Positions 16,224-25,513 of a stretch of 64,000 bases of DNA are shown here, piece after piece. The stretch comes from Myxococcaceae bacterium (GTDB taxonomy: Bacteria; Myxococcota_A; Polyangia; Polyangiales; Ga0077539). The notes beneath the pieces were generated by a model that ran no database searches, was not told where the DNA came from, and saw only the letters and a list, made by a program, of their open reading frames with translations. A program made the position numbers and the translations under genes. Within the stretch, counting starts at the first letter, position 1, and the number at the start of each line of letters is the position of its first letter. The DNA lies in contig SCUS01000025.1 of NCBI GenBank assembly GCA_004297725.1, positions 1 through 64,000 on the forward strand. Direction: 5' to 3'.

Positions 16224-17512
16224 CCCGCTCTACCCGCGCCTCGGCGCTCTTGCAGTGGATCATCCTCGGCGTCCTGGTGGGCGTCCTGTGCGGCAGCGCC
16301 TCGGCGCTCTTCCTCCACCTCCTGGAGCGGGCCACCCGCTTCCGCGAGGTCCACGAGGGCCTCGTCTTCGCGCTGCCGCTCGCCGGCCTCGTCATGGGGA
16401 CGGTCTTTGAGCGCTTCGGCCGTTCCATCAAGGCTGGCAGCAACCTCATCATCGACACGATCCACGACGGCGGCCCCGAACTCCCGCTGCGCCTCGCGCC
16501 GATGGTGCTCGTCGGCACCGTGCTCACCCACCTCTTCGGCGGCAGCGCGGGCCGCGAGGGGACCGCCGTCCAGATGGGCGCGGGCCTCGCAGACGCCCTC
16601 GCGCACCGGCTCGCCGTGCCCCGTCACGTCCGACGCCAGCTGCTCGTGGCGGGCGTCGCCGGGGGCTTCGGGTCGGTGTTCGGCACGCCGGTCGCGGGCG
16701 CGATCTTCGGCCTCGAGTTCGTGGTGCTCGGGCGCATCGAGTACGACGCGCTGGTCCCGGCGCTCGTCGCCGCGCTGGTGGGCGACATGACCACGCGCGC
16801 CTGGGGCATCGGGCACGCGCACTACCTCGCCGCCCCCCACGTCGCGCTCACGCCGCTGCTGGCCCTGAAGTGGCTCGTCTTCGCCGCCGCCATGGCCGCG
16901 GCCTCGACCGCGTTCATCGAGCTCACCCACTGGCTGAAGCGCCAGGGGGAGCGGCGTGTGCCCCGGCTCGGCCTCCGCATGGCCATCGGCGGCGGGGTGG
17001 TGGTCGCGCTCTGGCAGCTTCTCGGCACCAGCGACTACCTCGGCCTCGGCGTGCCGATGATCCTCCGCGCCTTCGAGGACCCGCACGTCCCGGTCTACGC
17101 CTTCGCGGCCAAGCTGCTCTTCACGGCCGTCACCCTGGGCGCCGGCTTCATGGGCGGCGAGGTCACGCCGCTGTTCTTCGCCGGGGCCTCCCTCGGCAGC
17201 GTGCTCGCGCGCGCGCTCGACATCCCCCTCGCGCTCGGCGCGGGCGTCGGGATGGCGGCGGTCTTCGCGGCCGCCTCCAACGCCCCGCTCGCCCTCTCCG
17301 TCATGGCGTTGGAACTGCTCGGCGCCAGCGTCTTCCCGCATGCGGTGCTGGTCTCCGTCGTCGCCTACCTGATGACCGGCCACCGCAGCATCTACCCCGC
17401 GCAGCGGCTGCTCGGCAGCAAGGCCGGCGGCCGGCTGTCCCATCCGACCGCGATCCGTGACCTGCCCCACACCGAGGCGCCTCCGCCTCCGTCCGAGGAG
17501 CCCCGCCCATGA
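16220..17512 (+). CDS. CLC-F type fluoride/proton antiporter (EriC-F)
   Basis: 430 residues with about ten to twelve membrane helices. The anion-pathway motifs are of the fluoride branch: AGSNLIIDTIHD replaces the GSGIP of chloride CLCs, GSAGREGTAVQMG carries GREGT rather than GREGP and keeps the proton-coupling Glu, and GAGFMGGEVTPLFFAGASLG is the third motif. CLC-F proteins expel fluoride in exchange for protons, protecting enolase and pyrophosphatase. Starts at GTG 16220 overlapping the leader ORF. The fluoride riboswitch upstream supports the substrate assignment. The C-terminus is Pro/Glu-rich and cytoplasmic. Confidence 0.88.
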   Translation: MTRSTRASALLQWIILGVLVGVLCGSASALFLHLLERATRFREVHEGLVFALPLAGLVMGTVFERFGRSIKAGSNLIIDTIHDGGPELPLRLAPMVLVGTVLTHLFGGSAGREGTAVQMGAGLADALAHRLAVPRHVRRQLLVAGVAGGFGSVFGTPVAGAIFGLEFVVLGRIEYDALVPALVAALVGDMTTRAWGIGHAHYLAAPHVALTPLLALKWLVFAAAMAAASTAFIELTHWLKRQGERRVPRLGLRMAIGGGVVVALWQLLGTSDYLGLGVPMILRAFEDPHVPVYAFAAKLLFTAVTLGAGFMGGEVTPLFFAGASLGSVLARALDIPLALGAGVGMAAVFAAASNAPLALSVMALELLGASVFPHAVLVSVVAYLMTGHRSIYPAQRLLGSKAGGRLSHPTAIRDLPHTEAPPPPSEEPRP

Positions 17513-17931
17513 CCTGGTGGATGTACGCCTTCGCCTCCGCGCTCGCCGCCTCCGCAACCGCCATCCTCGCCAAGGTCGGCATCCGAGGCGTCCCCTCCAA
17601 CCTCGCGACCGCCGTGCGGACGACCGTCGTGCTCGTGATCGCCTGGGGCCTCGTGATCGCTTCCCGAGAGACGCACGGGCTCCGCGACCTGCGGGCCCGG
17701 TCGGTGGCGTTCCTGGTGCTCTCGGGCATTGGCACGGGCGTGTCGTGGCTCGCCTACTTCAAGGCCCTCCAGATGGCGCCCGCCTCCCGCGTCGCGCCCA
17801 TCGACAAGCTGAGCCTCGCGTTCACCATGGCGCTCGCGGTGCTCGTGCTCGGCGAGACGGTCACCTGGAAGGCCGCCCTCGGCGCCGCGCTGATGGTCGT
17901 CGGCGCGCTCCTCACCCTGGGAGGGCCCTGA
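17509..17931 (+). CDS. Half-size EamA/DMT family membrane protein
   Basis: 140 residues, ATG overlapping the antiporter stop (ATGA). It has four to five hydrophobic helices and a single EamA repeat (LAASATAILAKVGIRGVPSN near the N-terminus; GETVTWKAALGAALMVVGAL at the C-terminus). Full DMT transporters have two such repeats, so this one probably works as a dimer. Its overlap with the CLC-F gene places it under the same fluoride control, though transport of fluoride by this family is not known. It ends 2 nt before the response-regulator gene. Confidence 0.8.
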   Translation: MTWWMYAFASALAASATAILAKVGIRGVPSNLATAVRTTVVLVIAWGLVIASRETHGLRDLRARSVAFLVLSGIGTGVSWLAYFKALQMAPASRVAPIDKLSLAFTMALAVLVLGETVTWKAALGAALMVVGALLTLGGP

Positions 17932-17933
17932 CC

Positions 17934-18608
17934 ATGCGCGTCCTGGTCGTCGATGATGATGAGGAGACGCTCGAGTTCGTCACCCGGGCGCTGGAGCGCG
18001 ACGGGCATCAGGTGACCGCCGCGCAGACGCCCGCGGAGGCGGCCATCCGGCTGGGCGACGCCGGGCCTGATCTCATCGTCCTGGACGTCATGCTCGGGGA
18101 GGCCTCGGGCCTCGACCTCTGTGCGACCCTCCGCCGCACCGGGTGCATGGTGCCGATCCTCTTCCTCAGCGCCCGCGGCGCCGTGAACGCCCGGGTCGAG
18201 GGGCTCGACGCAGGAGGCGACGACTACCTCGCCAAGCCCTTCGCGCTGCGCGAACTCCTCGCCCGGGTCCGGGCCCTCGGACGGCGCGGCCCGCCGGCGC
18301 GAACGCGGCGCCTGGCCCTGGGCGCGGTCACGCTCGACTTCGACGCCCGCCAGGCGACGTCGTCCGTCGGCGAGGTCCCGCTGACGCGCCGCGAGTGGGA
18401 CATCCTCCGCGCGCTCGCCGAGGACCGTGGGCGGGTCGTGGCCTTCGACGACCTCCTCGACCGCGTGTGGGGGGAGGCGACCGACGGCGCCCGCGCGAGC
18501 ATGGAGGTGATCGTCTCGCGGCTGCGCAAGAAGCTCGACGCCGCCGCCGGCCGGCCGACGATCCGAACGTCGCGCGGGGTGGGGTACGCGCTGGAGCTCG
18601 CGCCGTGA
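17934..18608 (+). CDS. OmpR-family response regulator
   Basis: 224 residues. The receiver domain (1-115) has the acidic pair VVDDDE, phosphorylation site Asp51 in LIVLDVMLG, FLSARG and the Lys of YLAKPF. The C-terminal winged helix (about 125-222) ends with SRLRKKLDAAAGRPTIRTSR and GVGYAL, typical of OmpR/PhoB DNA-binding domains. It follows the EamA gene by 2 nt and overlaps the kinase gene as GTGA, so it may be co-expressed with the fluoride genes as well as with its partner. Target genes probably include the RND exporter downstream. Confidence 0.92.
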   Translation: MRVLVVDDDEETLEFVTRALERDGHQVTAAQTPAEAAIRLGDAGPDLIVLDVMLGEASGLDLCATLRRTGCMVPILFLSARGAVNARVEGLDAGGDDYLAKPFALRELLARVRALGRRGPPARTRRLALGAVTLDFDARQATSSVGEVPLTRREWDILRALAEDRGRVVAFDDLLDRVWGEATDGARASMEVIVSRLRKKLDAAAGRPTIRTSRGVGYALELAP

Positions 18609-20008
18609 GCGGCGCTTCCATCGAACGCTCGGTCGCGCGCGCCTACCTGCTCTCGATCCTGGGCGTCGCCCTCGCGATCGTCGTGGTCAGCGCGATCGGG
18701 ACGGCCGTCGTCGGGGCGGCGCGGGACGACGCCGACGCTGTGGCGCTCGCCCGCACGCTCGGGAGCGAGCTCCAGAACCACCGCGGCGACACCCCAGACG
18801 CGCTCGACGAGCTGGTGCGCCACGAGCTGGAGGAGCAGCGGTGGTTCCGCCGCGAGATCGAGGTCTGGCAGGGCGGTCGGCACCTCGGCGGAGGGTCGGG
18901 GGCGAGCCGCCTCCGCCCGTGGCTCGCTCGACCTGGCTGCGCCGCCGCGCTCGTCGGAGGGGCGCCCGCGCGGGTGTGCCGCGTCGCGACGGCGCCCGGC
19001 ACGGTCGTCGTGGTCGCGTCTCCGCTGCGGCCGATGATCCTCGCGTGGGTTCCGCTGGTGGCCACGGTCGCGGCCTCCGCTGCGCTCGCCGCGCTCGTCT
19101 TCGCCGCCATCGTCGGGCGCCTGGTCCGTCGGAGCCTGCGGCCGCTCCAGCGTTTCGAGCGCCGCCTCGACGGACTCCGCTCCCTCTCGGGCGAGCGCCT
19201 CCCGCCCGACTGGGGCGCGCGGGAGATCGACCAGCTCGCGGCGACCTTCAACGCGCTGCTCAGCCGACTCGACGCCTCCGTCGAGCAGGAGCGCCGGTTC
19301 GTCTCCAACGCCGCCCACGAGCTCCGCACGCCGCTCACGCGGCTGCGCGGACAGATCGAGCTCGTGCTCCTCGAGCAGGGCGCCGGGGCCGAGTCCCTCC
19401 GGCGTCTCGGCCTCGCTGTGCGGACCTGCGAGGAGCTCGGGCGCGCGATCGACTCCCTCCTCGCCCTCGGCCGCGACGCCGTCGGCGCGGGCGAATGCGT
19501 GGACCTGGGCGAGGTCGCATCCGAGGTGCTCCGGTCGCTCGGCGAGGCCGAGGTCCGACGCGTACGATTCGTCGCGGGCGAGGCGCCGGTCCGCGGCGAC
19601 GAGGTGCTGCTCACGCTCGCGGCGCGAAACCTCATCGACAACGCGCTCAAGTACAGCGAGGCGGCCGTGGAGGTCGTCGTAGAGCGGGAAGGGGGGCGAT
19701 GCTCCCTGGCGGTGAGCGACCGCGGACCGGGCATCCCCGACGCCGAACTGGACCGCGTCCGGGAGGCCTTCGTCCGCGGCCAGCAGGACAGCGGGCGGGT
19801 GCGTGGCAACGGGTTGGGCCTCGCGCTGGCGGAGCACGTCGCGCGCCTGCACGGCGGATCCCTGTCGCTCGCGAACCGACCCGGCCGGGGCCTGACCGCG
19901 GCGCTGCTCGTCCCAGCCTACGGCCTCACCTCGTCGGCCGCGGGCGAGGGCACCGACGGGCGGACGCCGAGACCGGACGTCGAATCTCATCGCGGACCTG
20001 AAAAATAG
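18605..20008 (+). CDS. Sensor histidine kinase
   Basis: 467 residues from GTG 18605. TM1 at about residues 14-38, a periplasmic domain of about 95 residues with two cysteines (RPGCAAALV, ARVCRV), TM2 at about 140-165, then HAMP, HisKA with His238 in NAAHELRTPLTRLRG, and HATPase with N box RNLIDNALKYSEAAV, G1 SDRGPGIPD and G2 GNGLGLALAEHVARLHGG. It forms a two-component system with the gene before it. The signal is unknown; the short periplasmic domain resembles those of metal or envelope-stress sensors. Confidence 0.92.
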   Translation: MSGASIERSVARAYLLSILGVALAIVVVSAIGTAVVGAARDDADAVALARTLGSELQNHRGDTPDALDELVRHELEEQRWFRREIEVWQGGRHLGGGSGASRLRPWLARPGCAAALVGGAPARVCRVATAPGTVVVVASPLRPMILAWVPLVATVAASAALAALVFAAIVGRLVRRSLRPLQRFERRLDGLRSLSGERLPPDWGAREIDQLAATFNALLSRLDASVEQERRFVSNAAHELRTPLTRLRGQIELVLLEQGAGAESLRRLGLAVRTCEELGRAIDSLLALGRDAVGAGECVDLGEVASEVLRSLGEAEVRRVRFVAGEAPVRGDEVLLTLAARNLIDNALKYSEAAVEVVVEREGGRCSLAVSDRGPGIPDAELDRVREAFVRGQQDSGRVRGNGLGLALAEHVARLHGGSLSLANRPGRGLTAALLVPAYGLTSSAAGEGTDGRTPRPDVESHRGPEK

Positions 20009-20026
20009 GCGGATGCATGCGTCCGC
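20009..20026. promoter_or_regulatory. Near-perfect palindrome between the kinase gene and the RND operon
   Basis: GCGGATGCATGCGTCCGC lies directly after the kinase stop codon and reads the same on both strands except at one symmetric pair. It lies 39 nt before the RND operon start. It could be a response-regulator or repressor site for the efflux operon, or the stem of a weak terminator; there is no T-run after it. Confidence 0.35.
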
Positions 20027-20064
20027 TCGGGGCGGCGTTAGGTAGCGATTAGGGGGAGGGCGGT

Positions 20065-21336
20065 ATGGCAGGGTGCATGGCCCACTCGCCTACCGTCCGA
20101 AGGCCCCCGCCGCACGCTCGGCTCTCCTGGCACCTCTTCGTGATGTGCCTGCTCTGCCTTACGAGCCCCCGGAGCGCGGCGGCGCAGGAGACCGCCACCG
20201 TCGCGATCTCTCTCCCGGCCGCCCTGCAGGTGACCGAGCGGGCAGCGCCGGACGTGCTCGTCGCCGCCGCGCGCGCGACGAGCGCCCGCGCGGAGGTGGC
20301 CGTCGCGGGCATGTTCCCCAACCCGCGCCTGACCATGGGCGCGGCCTCGGGCAGCGCCGTCGTCTACGGCAACCTGTTCATCGCGCTCCCGCTGTTCGGC
20401 CAGCGGCGGACGGCGATGGAGGCGGCCGGCGCGCAGGCGCGCGTGGTCGCAGCGGGCGTGGACGTAGCCCGACTGGACGCACGGCTCGCCGTCACGCTGG
20501 CGTGGATCGACCTCTGGCTCATGACCGGCCAGGCGCAGATCGCCCGGGACAACGCCGCCCGGCGAGAGCGGCTGCTGGAGACCGCGCGGGTCCGCTTCGA
20601 CGAGGGCGGCGCCCCACGGCTGGAGGTGCTGCGGCTCGACACCGACGCCCGGCGCGCCCGCGCGGAGGTCGCGGCCCTCGATGGGCAGCAGGCCGCCGCG
20701 GCGGCTCGTCTCGCGGTGCTCCTCGGGCAGCCCGCCACGCAGCTCCTGGAGGCCCAGGGAGAGCCTCGTAGCGTCTCCTCCCCGCCGGTGCTTGCGGGGC
20801 TCGAGGCACTCGTCGTCGATCACCCCGTGGTGCGGCGCGCGCAGGCCCTGCTCGGCGTTGCCGACGCCATCGTCGTGCGGGAGCGCCGCGCCCGCTGGCC
20901 GCTGATCGGCGTGCAGGTCGGCGCCAACCTCTTCGAGCGCCAGCCTCCCCCCGCGAACGACTTCAGCGTCGCCCTCTCGATGGACCTGCCGTTCTTCAGC
21001 GCCCCGCTCGTCACGCGCGCGGAGGCCAGCCGCGGCGCCGCCAGGGTCGAGTTCGACGCCCTCCTCGCGCAGCTCCGCGCGGCCCTCGTCAGCGCGCGGG
21101 CCGAGTACCTCGCCACGGAGCTGCGCTACGCCGCGCAGGTGGAGGAGGTGTTGCCCGCGGCGCGCGAGGCCGCCGACCTCGCCGCCGAGGCCTACCGCAG
21201 CGGCGGGCTTGACCTCACCGGCACGCTCGCCGCGGAGCAGGTGCTGTCCGACACCCGCCTCGCGGTCGTTCGCGCGACCGCCGACCGCGGCCGCGCCCTG
21301 GGGCTCTTCGAGCACGCCGCCGGGAGGATGCTGTGA
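20065..21336 (+). CDS. TolC-family outer membrane efflux protein (CzcC-like)
   Basis: 423 residues. The signal peptide runs to about residue 40 (LFVMCLLCLTSPRSAAAQ). The mature protein has the duplicated helix-strand architecture of TolC channels: PDVLVAAARATSARAEVAV, beta region VVYGNLFIALPLFGQRRTAM and second-half DFSVALSMDLPFFSAP. It is the first gene of a run in which every gene overlaps the next by 4 nt (21,333-26,778), giving a self-contained exporter operon. The closeness of the two-component pair upstream suggests that pair controls it. Confidence 0.88.
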   Translation: MAGCMAHSPTVRRPPPHARLSWHLFVMCLLCLTSPRSAAAQETATVAISLPAALQVTERAAPDVLVAAARATSARAEVAVAGMFPNPRLTMGAASGSAVVYGNLFIALPLFGQRRTAMEAAGAQARVVAAGVDVARLDARLAVTLAWIDLWLMTGQAQIARDNAARRERLLETARVRFDEGGAPRLEVLRLDTDARRARAEVAALDGQQAAAAARLAVLLGQPATQLLEAQGEPRSVSSPPVLAGLEALVVDHPVVRRAQALLGVADAIVVRERRARWPLIGVQVGANLFERQPPPANDFSVALSMDLPFFSAPLVTRAEASRGAARVEFDALLAQLRAALVSARAEYLATELRYAAQVEEVLPAAREAADLAAEAYRSGGLDLTGTLAAEQVLSDTRLAVVRATADRGRALGLFEHAAGRML

Positions 21337-22409
21337 GGCGGCCGCTGCTGCTCGCGGCCGCGCTCGCGGCGCTCGCCGGCTGTCACGCCCACGCGGAGCC
21401 GGACGCGCCGCGTCCCGCCATCCGGGTCCGCTGCGCCGTGGCCGAGGCGCGGGACTGGAGCGACCTGCGTGTGCTCCGCGGCACCGTCGCGACGCCCCCT
21501 GACCGGGACGCGGTGGTGTCCGCCCAGGTCGCCGGGCGCCTCCTCCGCGTGCTGGTGCGGGAGGGTGACCGCGTCGAGCGCGACGCCGTGATCGCCGAGG
21601 TCGAGTCCCAGCCGCTCCGCAACGCCCTGCGCCAGGCGGAGGCCCAGCTCGCCAACGCCGCCGCCGCGCGCACGCTCGCCGCCTCCGTCGCCACCCGCGA
21701 GGAGCACCTGGTCGCCCGGGGCATCAGCGCGCGGCAGGCGCTCGACAGCGCGCGGGCCACCCTCGCCCAGGCGACGGCCGCCTCCGAGTCCGCGCGCGCG
21801 CAGGTCGATGTGGCCCGCCAGAGCGTCGAGCGGAGCCGCGTGCGGGCCCCGATCGCGGGCGTGGTTGTCCGCCTCCTGCGGCGCGTCGGCGAGGTGGTGG
21901 ACGGGACCCCGACGACGCCCGTGGCGGAGATCGCCGACCCCTCGACCCTCGAGCTCGCCGCCAGCGCCCCCGCGCGGGACCTCGTGGCGCTCGCCGTGGG
22001 GCAAGCCGCCCAGGTTACCTTCGACGCGTTGCCGGGGGAGCGCATCGCCGCCACGGTCCGATCGGTGTCTCCGGCGGTCGATACGACGACGGGCGTCGGC
22101 TCCGTCCGCTTCGCGCTCCAGGTCGCGCACCTGCGCCCTCCGCTGGGTCTGCTGGGCTCCGCGGAGGTCGCGACGAGCGCGCCGCGATGGGTGGTCACCG
22201 TCCCGGCGACGGCGGTGCGCAACGCCGGCGGGTCGCGGACGGAGGTCGTGGTGTGTCTCGGCGGGCAGGCGCACCCGCGCGCGGTCGAGGCCGGCCTGCG
22301 CCGCGAGGGCGTCGTCGAGATCGTCCGGGGACTCGACCCCGGCGCGCACGTCGCGACCGAGGAGATCGTGGGTCTCCAAGAGGGCACGTCGATCCAGGAG
22401 GCCCCGTGA
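21333..22409 (+). CDS. RND efflux periplasmic adaptor subunit
   Basis: 358 residues from GTG 21333 (GTGA overlap). A lipoprotein signal ends AALAGCHAH. Order of domains: first lipoyl half AVVSAQVAGRLLRVLVREGD, helical hairpin rich in Ala/Arg (about 85-150), second lipoyl half SRVRAPIAGVVVRLLRRVGE, then beta-barrel LGLLGSAEVATSAPRW and C-terminal membrane-proximal part. Couples the pump encoded next to the outer-membrane channel encoded before it. Confidence 0.9.
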   Translation: MRRPLLLAAALAALAGCHAHAEPDAPRPAIRVRCAVAEARDWSDLRVLRGTVATPPDRDAVVSAQVAGRLLRVLVREGDRVERDAVIAEVESQPLRNALRQAEAQLANAAAARTLAASVATREEHLVARGISARQALDSARATLAQATAASESARAQVDVARQSVERSRVRAPIAGVVVRLLRRVGEVVDGTPTTPVAEIADPSTLELAASAPARDLVALAVGQAAQVTFDALPGERIAATVRSVSPAVDTTTGVGSVRFALQVAHLRPPLGLLGSAEVATSAPRWVVTVPATAVRNAGGSRTEVVVCLGGQAHPRAVEAGLRREGVVEIVRGLDPGAHVATEEIVGLQEGTSIQEAP

Positions 22410-25400
22410 ACTTCGGCGGGTGGGCCTTGAAGCACCGCACGCTGGTGCTGCTCGTGCTGGTGGCCGCGGTGCTCGGCGGGGCTGTGAGCGCGCGGCAGCT
22501 CCCGAGCGGGATCTACCCCGAGGTGGACTTCCCCCGCATCGGCGTGGTGGTGCGCCAGGGCGACGCGCCGCCGCAGGTCTTCCAGACGTCCATCACGCGG
22601 CCCGTGGAGCAAGCGCTGATGACCGTGCTCGGCGTCGAGCGGGTGCGCTCGCGGACCATCCGGGGCGGGGCGGAGATCCAGCTGCTCTTCGCGCCCCGCA
22701 CGGACATGTGGCGGGCGCTCCAGCTCGCCGAGTCGAGCCTCAACGACGTGCGGACGGCGCTGCCGGCGGACACCCGCATCCGCGTCGAGCGCCTCACGCC
22801 GGTGTCGTTCCCGATCCTCTCCTTCAACGTGAGCGGGCCGATCGACTCGCGCGACCTGAACGAGCTCGCCGAGTTCACGCTCCGCCCCGCCATCGCCCGC
22901 GTCCCGGGGGTCGGCCGCGTGGGCGTACTCGGCGGCGACGTGCGCGAGATGGAGGTGGTCGTGGACCCCGAGCGGGCCGCCGCCGCGCACCTCCGCCTGG
23001 AGGACATCGCCACGCGGGTGCGTCGCGCCGTGCCGCTGGTCGCCGTGGGCCGCTTCGAGCGCGACCGGACGCTGACCACCGTGATCGCCTCCGCGGAGGC
23101 CACCAGCGCGGCCGACCTCGAGGGGGTCCCCGTGGGCACGGACGCCGCCGGCGCTCCCATCGCGCTGGGCTCCGTGGCCCGGGTGGTCGAGGGCGCCGAG
23201 GACCGCCTCTACCGCACCTCCGGCCCTCACGGGGACTCGGTGCTCATCACGGTCGCGCGCCTCGAAGGGTCGAGCACGCCCACGGTGGTGCGCGACGTGA
23301 TGGCGGCGGTCACGGCGCTGCGGGCCACGCTGCCGGCGGGGGTGACCGTCGAGCCCGTCTACGACCAGGGCCTGCTCGTGGGCGAGTCCATCGCGAGCGT
23401 GCGGGACGCGATCCTGATCGGCATCGCGCTCTGCCTGCTGGTGCTGGGTGCGTTCCTGCGCGACGTGCGGGCGGGGCTCGTCGCTGCGCTGGCGGTCCCG
23501 GTGACCCTCGCGGCGTCGTTCCTCGTGATGCTGGCCGTGGGACAGACGCTGAACCTCATGTCCCTCGGCGGCATGGCGGTCTCGATCGGCCTGGTGGTGG
23601 ACGACGCGATCGTGGTGGTCGAGGCCATCGCGCGCCGCCTGGAGGAGGGTGCCACCCCCGAGGAGGCCGCGCTCAAGGGGACCAACGACCTCGCCGCGGC
23701 CGTGGTGGGGACGACCATCACCACCGTCATCGTGTTCCTCCCGCTGGCCTTTCTCAGCGGCGTCGTGGGGAAGTTCTTCAGCGCCCTGGCGACCACCCTC
23801 ACCGCGGCGGTGGTGCTGTCGCTCTTCGTGGCCCTGCTCGTGGTGCCCATCGCGGCCGCGCGGGTGATGCGCGCGCGTCCGACCCAGACGAAGCGCACGG
23901 AGCGGCGGTGGCTCGGCGCCTGGGTCCGCTGGTCCGCGCGCCGTCCCTGGGTGGGCGTGCTCGGGACGGTCTCCGCCGTCGCGTTCTCGGCGTGGGCCCT
24001 GGGGCATGTGCCCAGCGGGTTCATGCCCTCCTGCGACGAGGGGGCCTTCGTCATCGACTACTTCACCCCGGCGGGCACCTCGCTGACGGACACCGACGAG
24101 GCCGCCCGTCGCATCGAGCGCATCCTCCGCGAGACGCCCGAGGTGGCCACCTTCTCCCGCCGCACGGGCGCGCAGATCAACCCCACGGCCGTGACGCTGC
24201 TCAACCGCGGTGACTTCGCCGTGCGGCTCAAATCCGGGCCCCGGCGGCACGCCGACGACGTGATCGCGAGCGTCCGCGGGCGCATCGAGCGCGAGGTGCC
24301 GGTGGTGCGGGCCGAGTTCGTCCAGATCCTCCAGGACATGCTCAACGACCTCTCGGGCACGCCGCGGCCCGTCGAGGTGAAGATCTTCGGCCCCGACTAC
24401 GCTGTGCTCGGGCGCATCGCCGCGCAGGTGGCGGCGCGGGTAGAGCGGGTGCCGGGCGCGGTGGACGTCTACGGCGGCGTCGAGCGCCCGTCGTCGCAGC
24501 TCGTCGTCGAGATCGACCGGGTCGCCGCGGGGCGGCTGGGCCTGGCCGCCGAGGACGTCTCCCGCGAGGTCGGCGACGCCCTGCTCGGGACCAGCGCGGG
24601 CTCGATGCGCCGCTTCGATCGGCTGCTCAACATCCGGGTCCGACTGCCCGACGAGGTGCGCTTCGCCCCGGAGCGCTTCGGGTCCTTGCCGATCTCCTTC
24701 GGCCCCGCGGGCCAGGTGGGGCTCGCCTCCGTCGCGCGCCTGCGGGACGACGAGGCCCCGACCGTGCTGCTCCACGAAGGCCTGCAGCCCGTCGTCATCG
24801 TCACCGCGGACCACCAGGGCCGCGACCTCGGCGGCGTCGTGCGGGACATCCAGGCGGCCCTGCGCGACCTTCGCCTGCCGCCGGGCTACCGCCTCGAGTA
24901 CGGCGGCCAGTACGCCGGGCAGCAGGAGTCCTCGCGCAACCTCGCCATCGTCGCGCTTGCGGGAGCCCTCCTGGTGCTGGTGGTGCTGGTAGCCCAGTTC
25001 GGCACGCTGCGGCCCGCGCTCGCCGTTCTCTTCACGGCGCCGCTCGCGCTGGTCGGGGCGCTCGGCGCGCTCTGGGCGACCGACACCCCGCTCAACGCCT
25101 CCTCGCTGATGGGCTGCGTGCTGCTGGTGGGGCTCGTGGTGAAGAACGGCATCCTCCTGATGGAGGTCGCCGAGGAGCATGCGCACGAGCACGGCGGCGC
25201 CTACGAGGACGCGCTCGCGTTCGCGGCCGAGCGGCGCATCCGGCCCATCGCGATGACCACGCTCGCCACCCTCGCCGGACTGATGCCGCTCGCCCTCGCG
25301 ATCGGCGCCGGCTCGGAGATGCAGCAGCCGCTGGCGATCGCCGTGATCGGAGGCCTCTCGCTCTCGGCGGTGCTCAGCCTCGCGGTGCTGCCCGCCCTCG

Positions 25401-25513
25401 CGGCCGGCCTCGAGCGCGCGCGGTGGGGGTCGCCCGCTGCCGAGGGAACCGCCCCCAACATGCCGGGGACGGTCTCACCGCTCCCGTCACGCCCTGACGA
25501 AGAGGTCCCATGA
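22406..25513 (+). CDS. RND multidrug-type (HAE1-like) inner membrane transporter
   Basis: 1035 residues from GTG 22406, overlapping the adaptor stop. It has the two-fold repeat of TM1 + porter loop + TM2-6. Signature parts: ARQLPSGIYPEVDFPRIGVV after TM1, VVDDAIVVVEAIARRL in TM4 with the Asp pair used for proton coupling, and LMGCVLLVGLVVKNGILLM in the second half. The TM4 segment lacks the extra acidic residue of the metal-transport subfamily, unlike the pump at 10,082, so drugs, lipids or organic anions are more likely substrates. Expected partners are its two upstream genes. Confidence 0.92.
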   Translation: MNFGGWALKHRTLVLLVLVAAVLGGAVSARQLPSGIYPEVDFPRIGVVVRQGDAPPQVFQTSITRPVEQALMTVLGVERVRSRTIRGGAEIQLLFAPRTDMWRALQLAESSLNDVRTALPADTRIRVERLTPVSFPILSFNVSGPIDSRDLNELAEFTLRPAIARVPGVGRVGVLGGDVREMEVVVDPERAAAAHLRLEDIATRVRRAVPLVAVGRFERDRTLTTVIASAEATSAADLEGVPVGTDAAGAPIALGSVARVVEGAEDRLYRTSGPHGDSVLITVARLEGSSTPTVVRDVMAAVTALRATLPAGVTVEPVYDQGLLVGESIASVRDAILIGIALCLLVLGAFLRDVRAGLVAALAVPVTLAASFLVMLAVGQTLNLMSLGGMAVSIGLVVDDAIVVVEAIARRLEEGATPEEAALKGTNDLAAAVVGTTITTVIVFLPLAFLSGVVGKFFSALATTLTAAVVLSLFVALLVVPIAAARVMRARPTQTKRTERRWLGAWVRWSARRPWVGVLGTVSAVAFSAWALGHVPSGFMPSCDEGAFVIDYFTPAGTSLTDTDEAARRIERILRETPEVATFSRRTGAQINPTAVTLLNRGDFAVRLKSGPRRHADDVIASVRGRIEREVPVVRAEFVQILQDMLNDLSGTPRPVEVKIFGPDYAVLGRIAAQVAARVERVPGAVDVYGGVERPSSQLVVEIDRVAAGRLGLAAEDVSREVGDALLGTSAGSMRRFDRLLNIRVRLPDEVRFAPERFGSLPISFGPAGQVGLASVARLRDDEAPTVLLHEGLQPVVIVTADHQGRDLGGVVRDIQAALRDLRLPPGYRLEYGGQYAGQQESSRNLAIVALAGALLVLVVLVAQFGTLRPALAVLFTAPLALVGALGALWATDTPLNASSLMGCVLLVGLVVKNGILLMEVAEEHAHEHGGAYEDALAFAAERRIRPIAMTTLATLAGLMPLALAIGAGSEMQQPLAIAVIGGLSLSAVLSLAVLPALAAGLERARWGSPAAEGTAPNMPGTVSPLPSRPDEEVP

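Noticed and set aside
21383..25192. A 1269-codon open frame on the minus strand opposite the second RND operon
   Set aside because: It is the antisense shadow of GC-rich genes: it crosses several overlapping plus-strand genes with clear domains, is full of His/Arg/Gly without any family pattern, and has no ribosome site.
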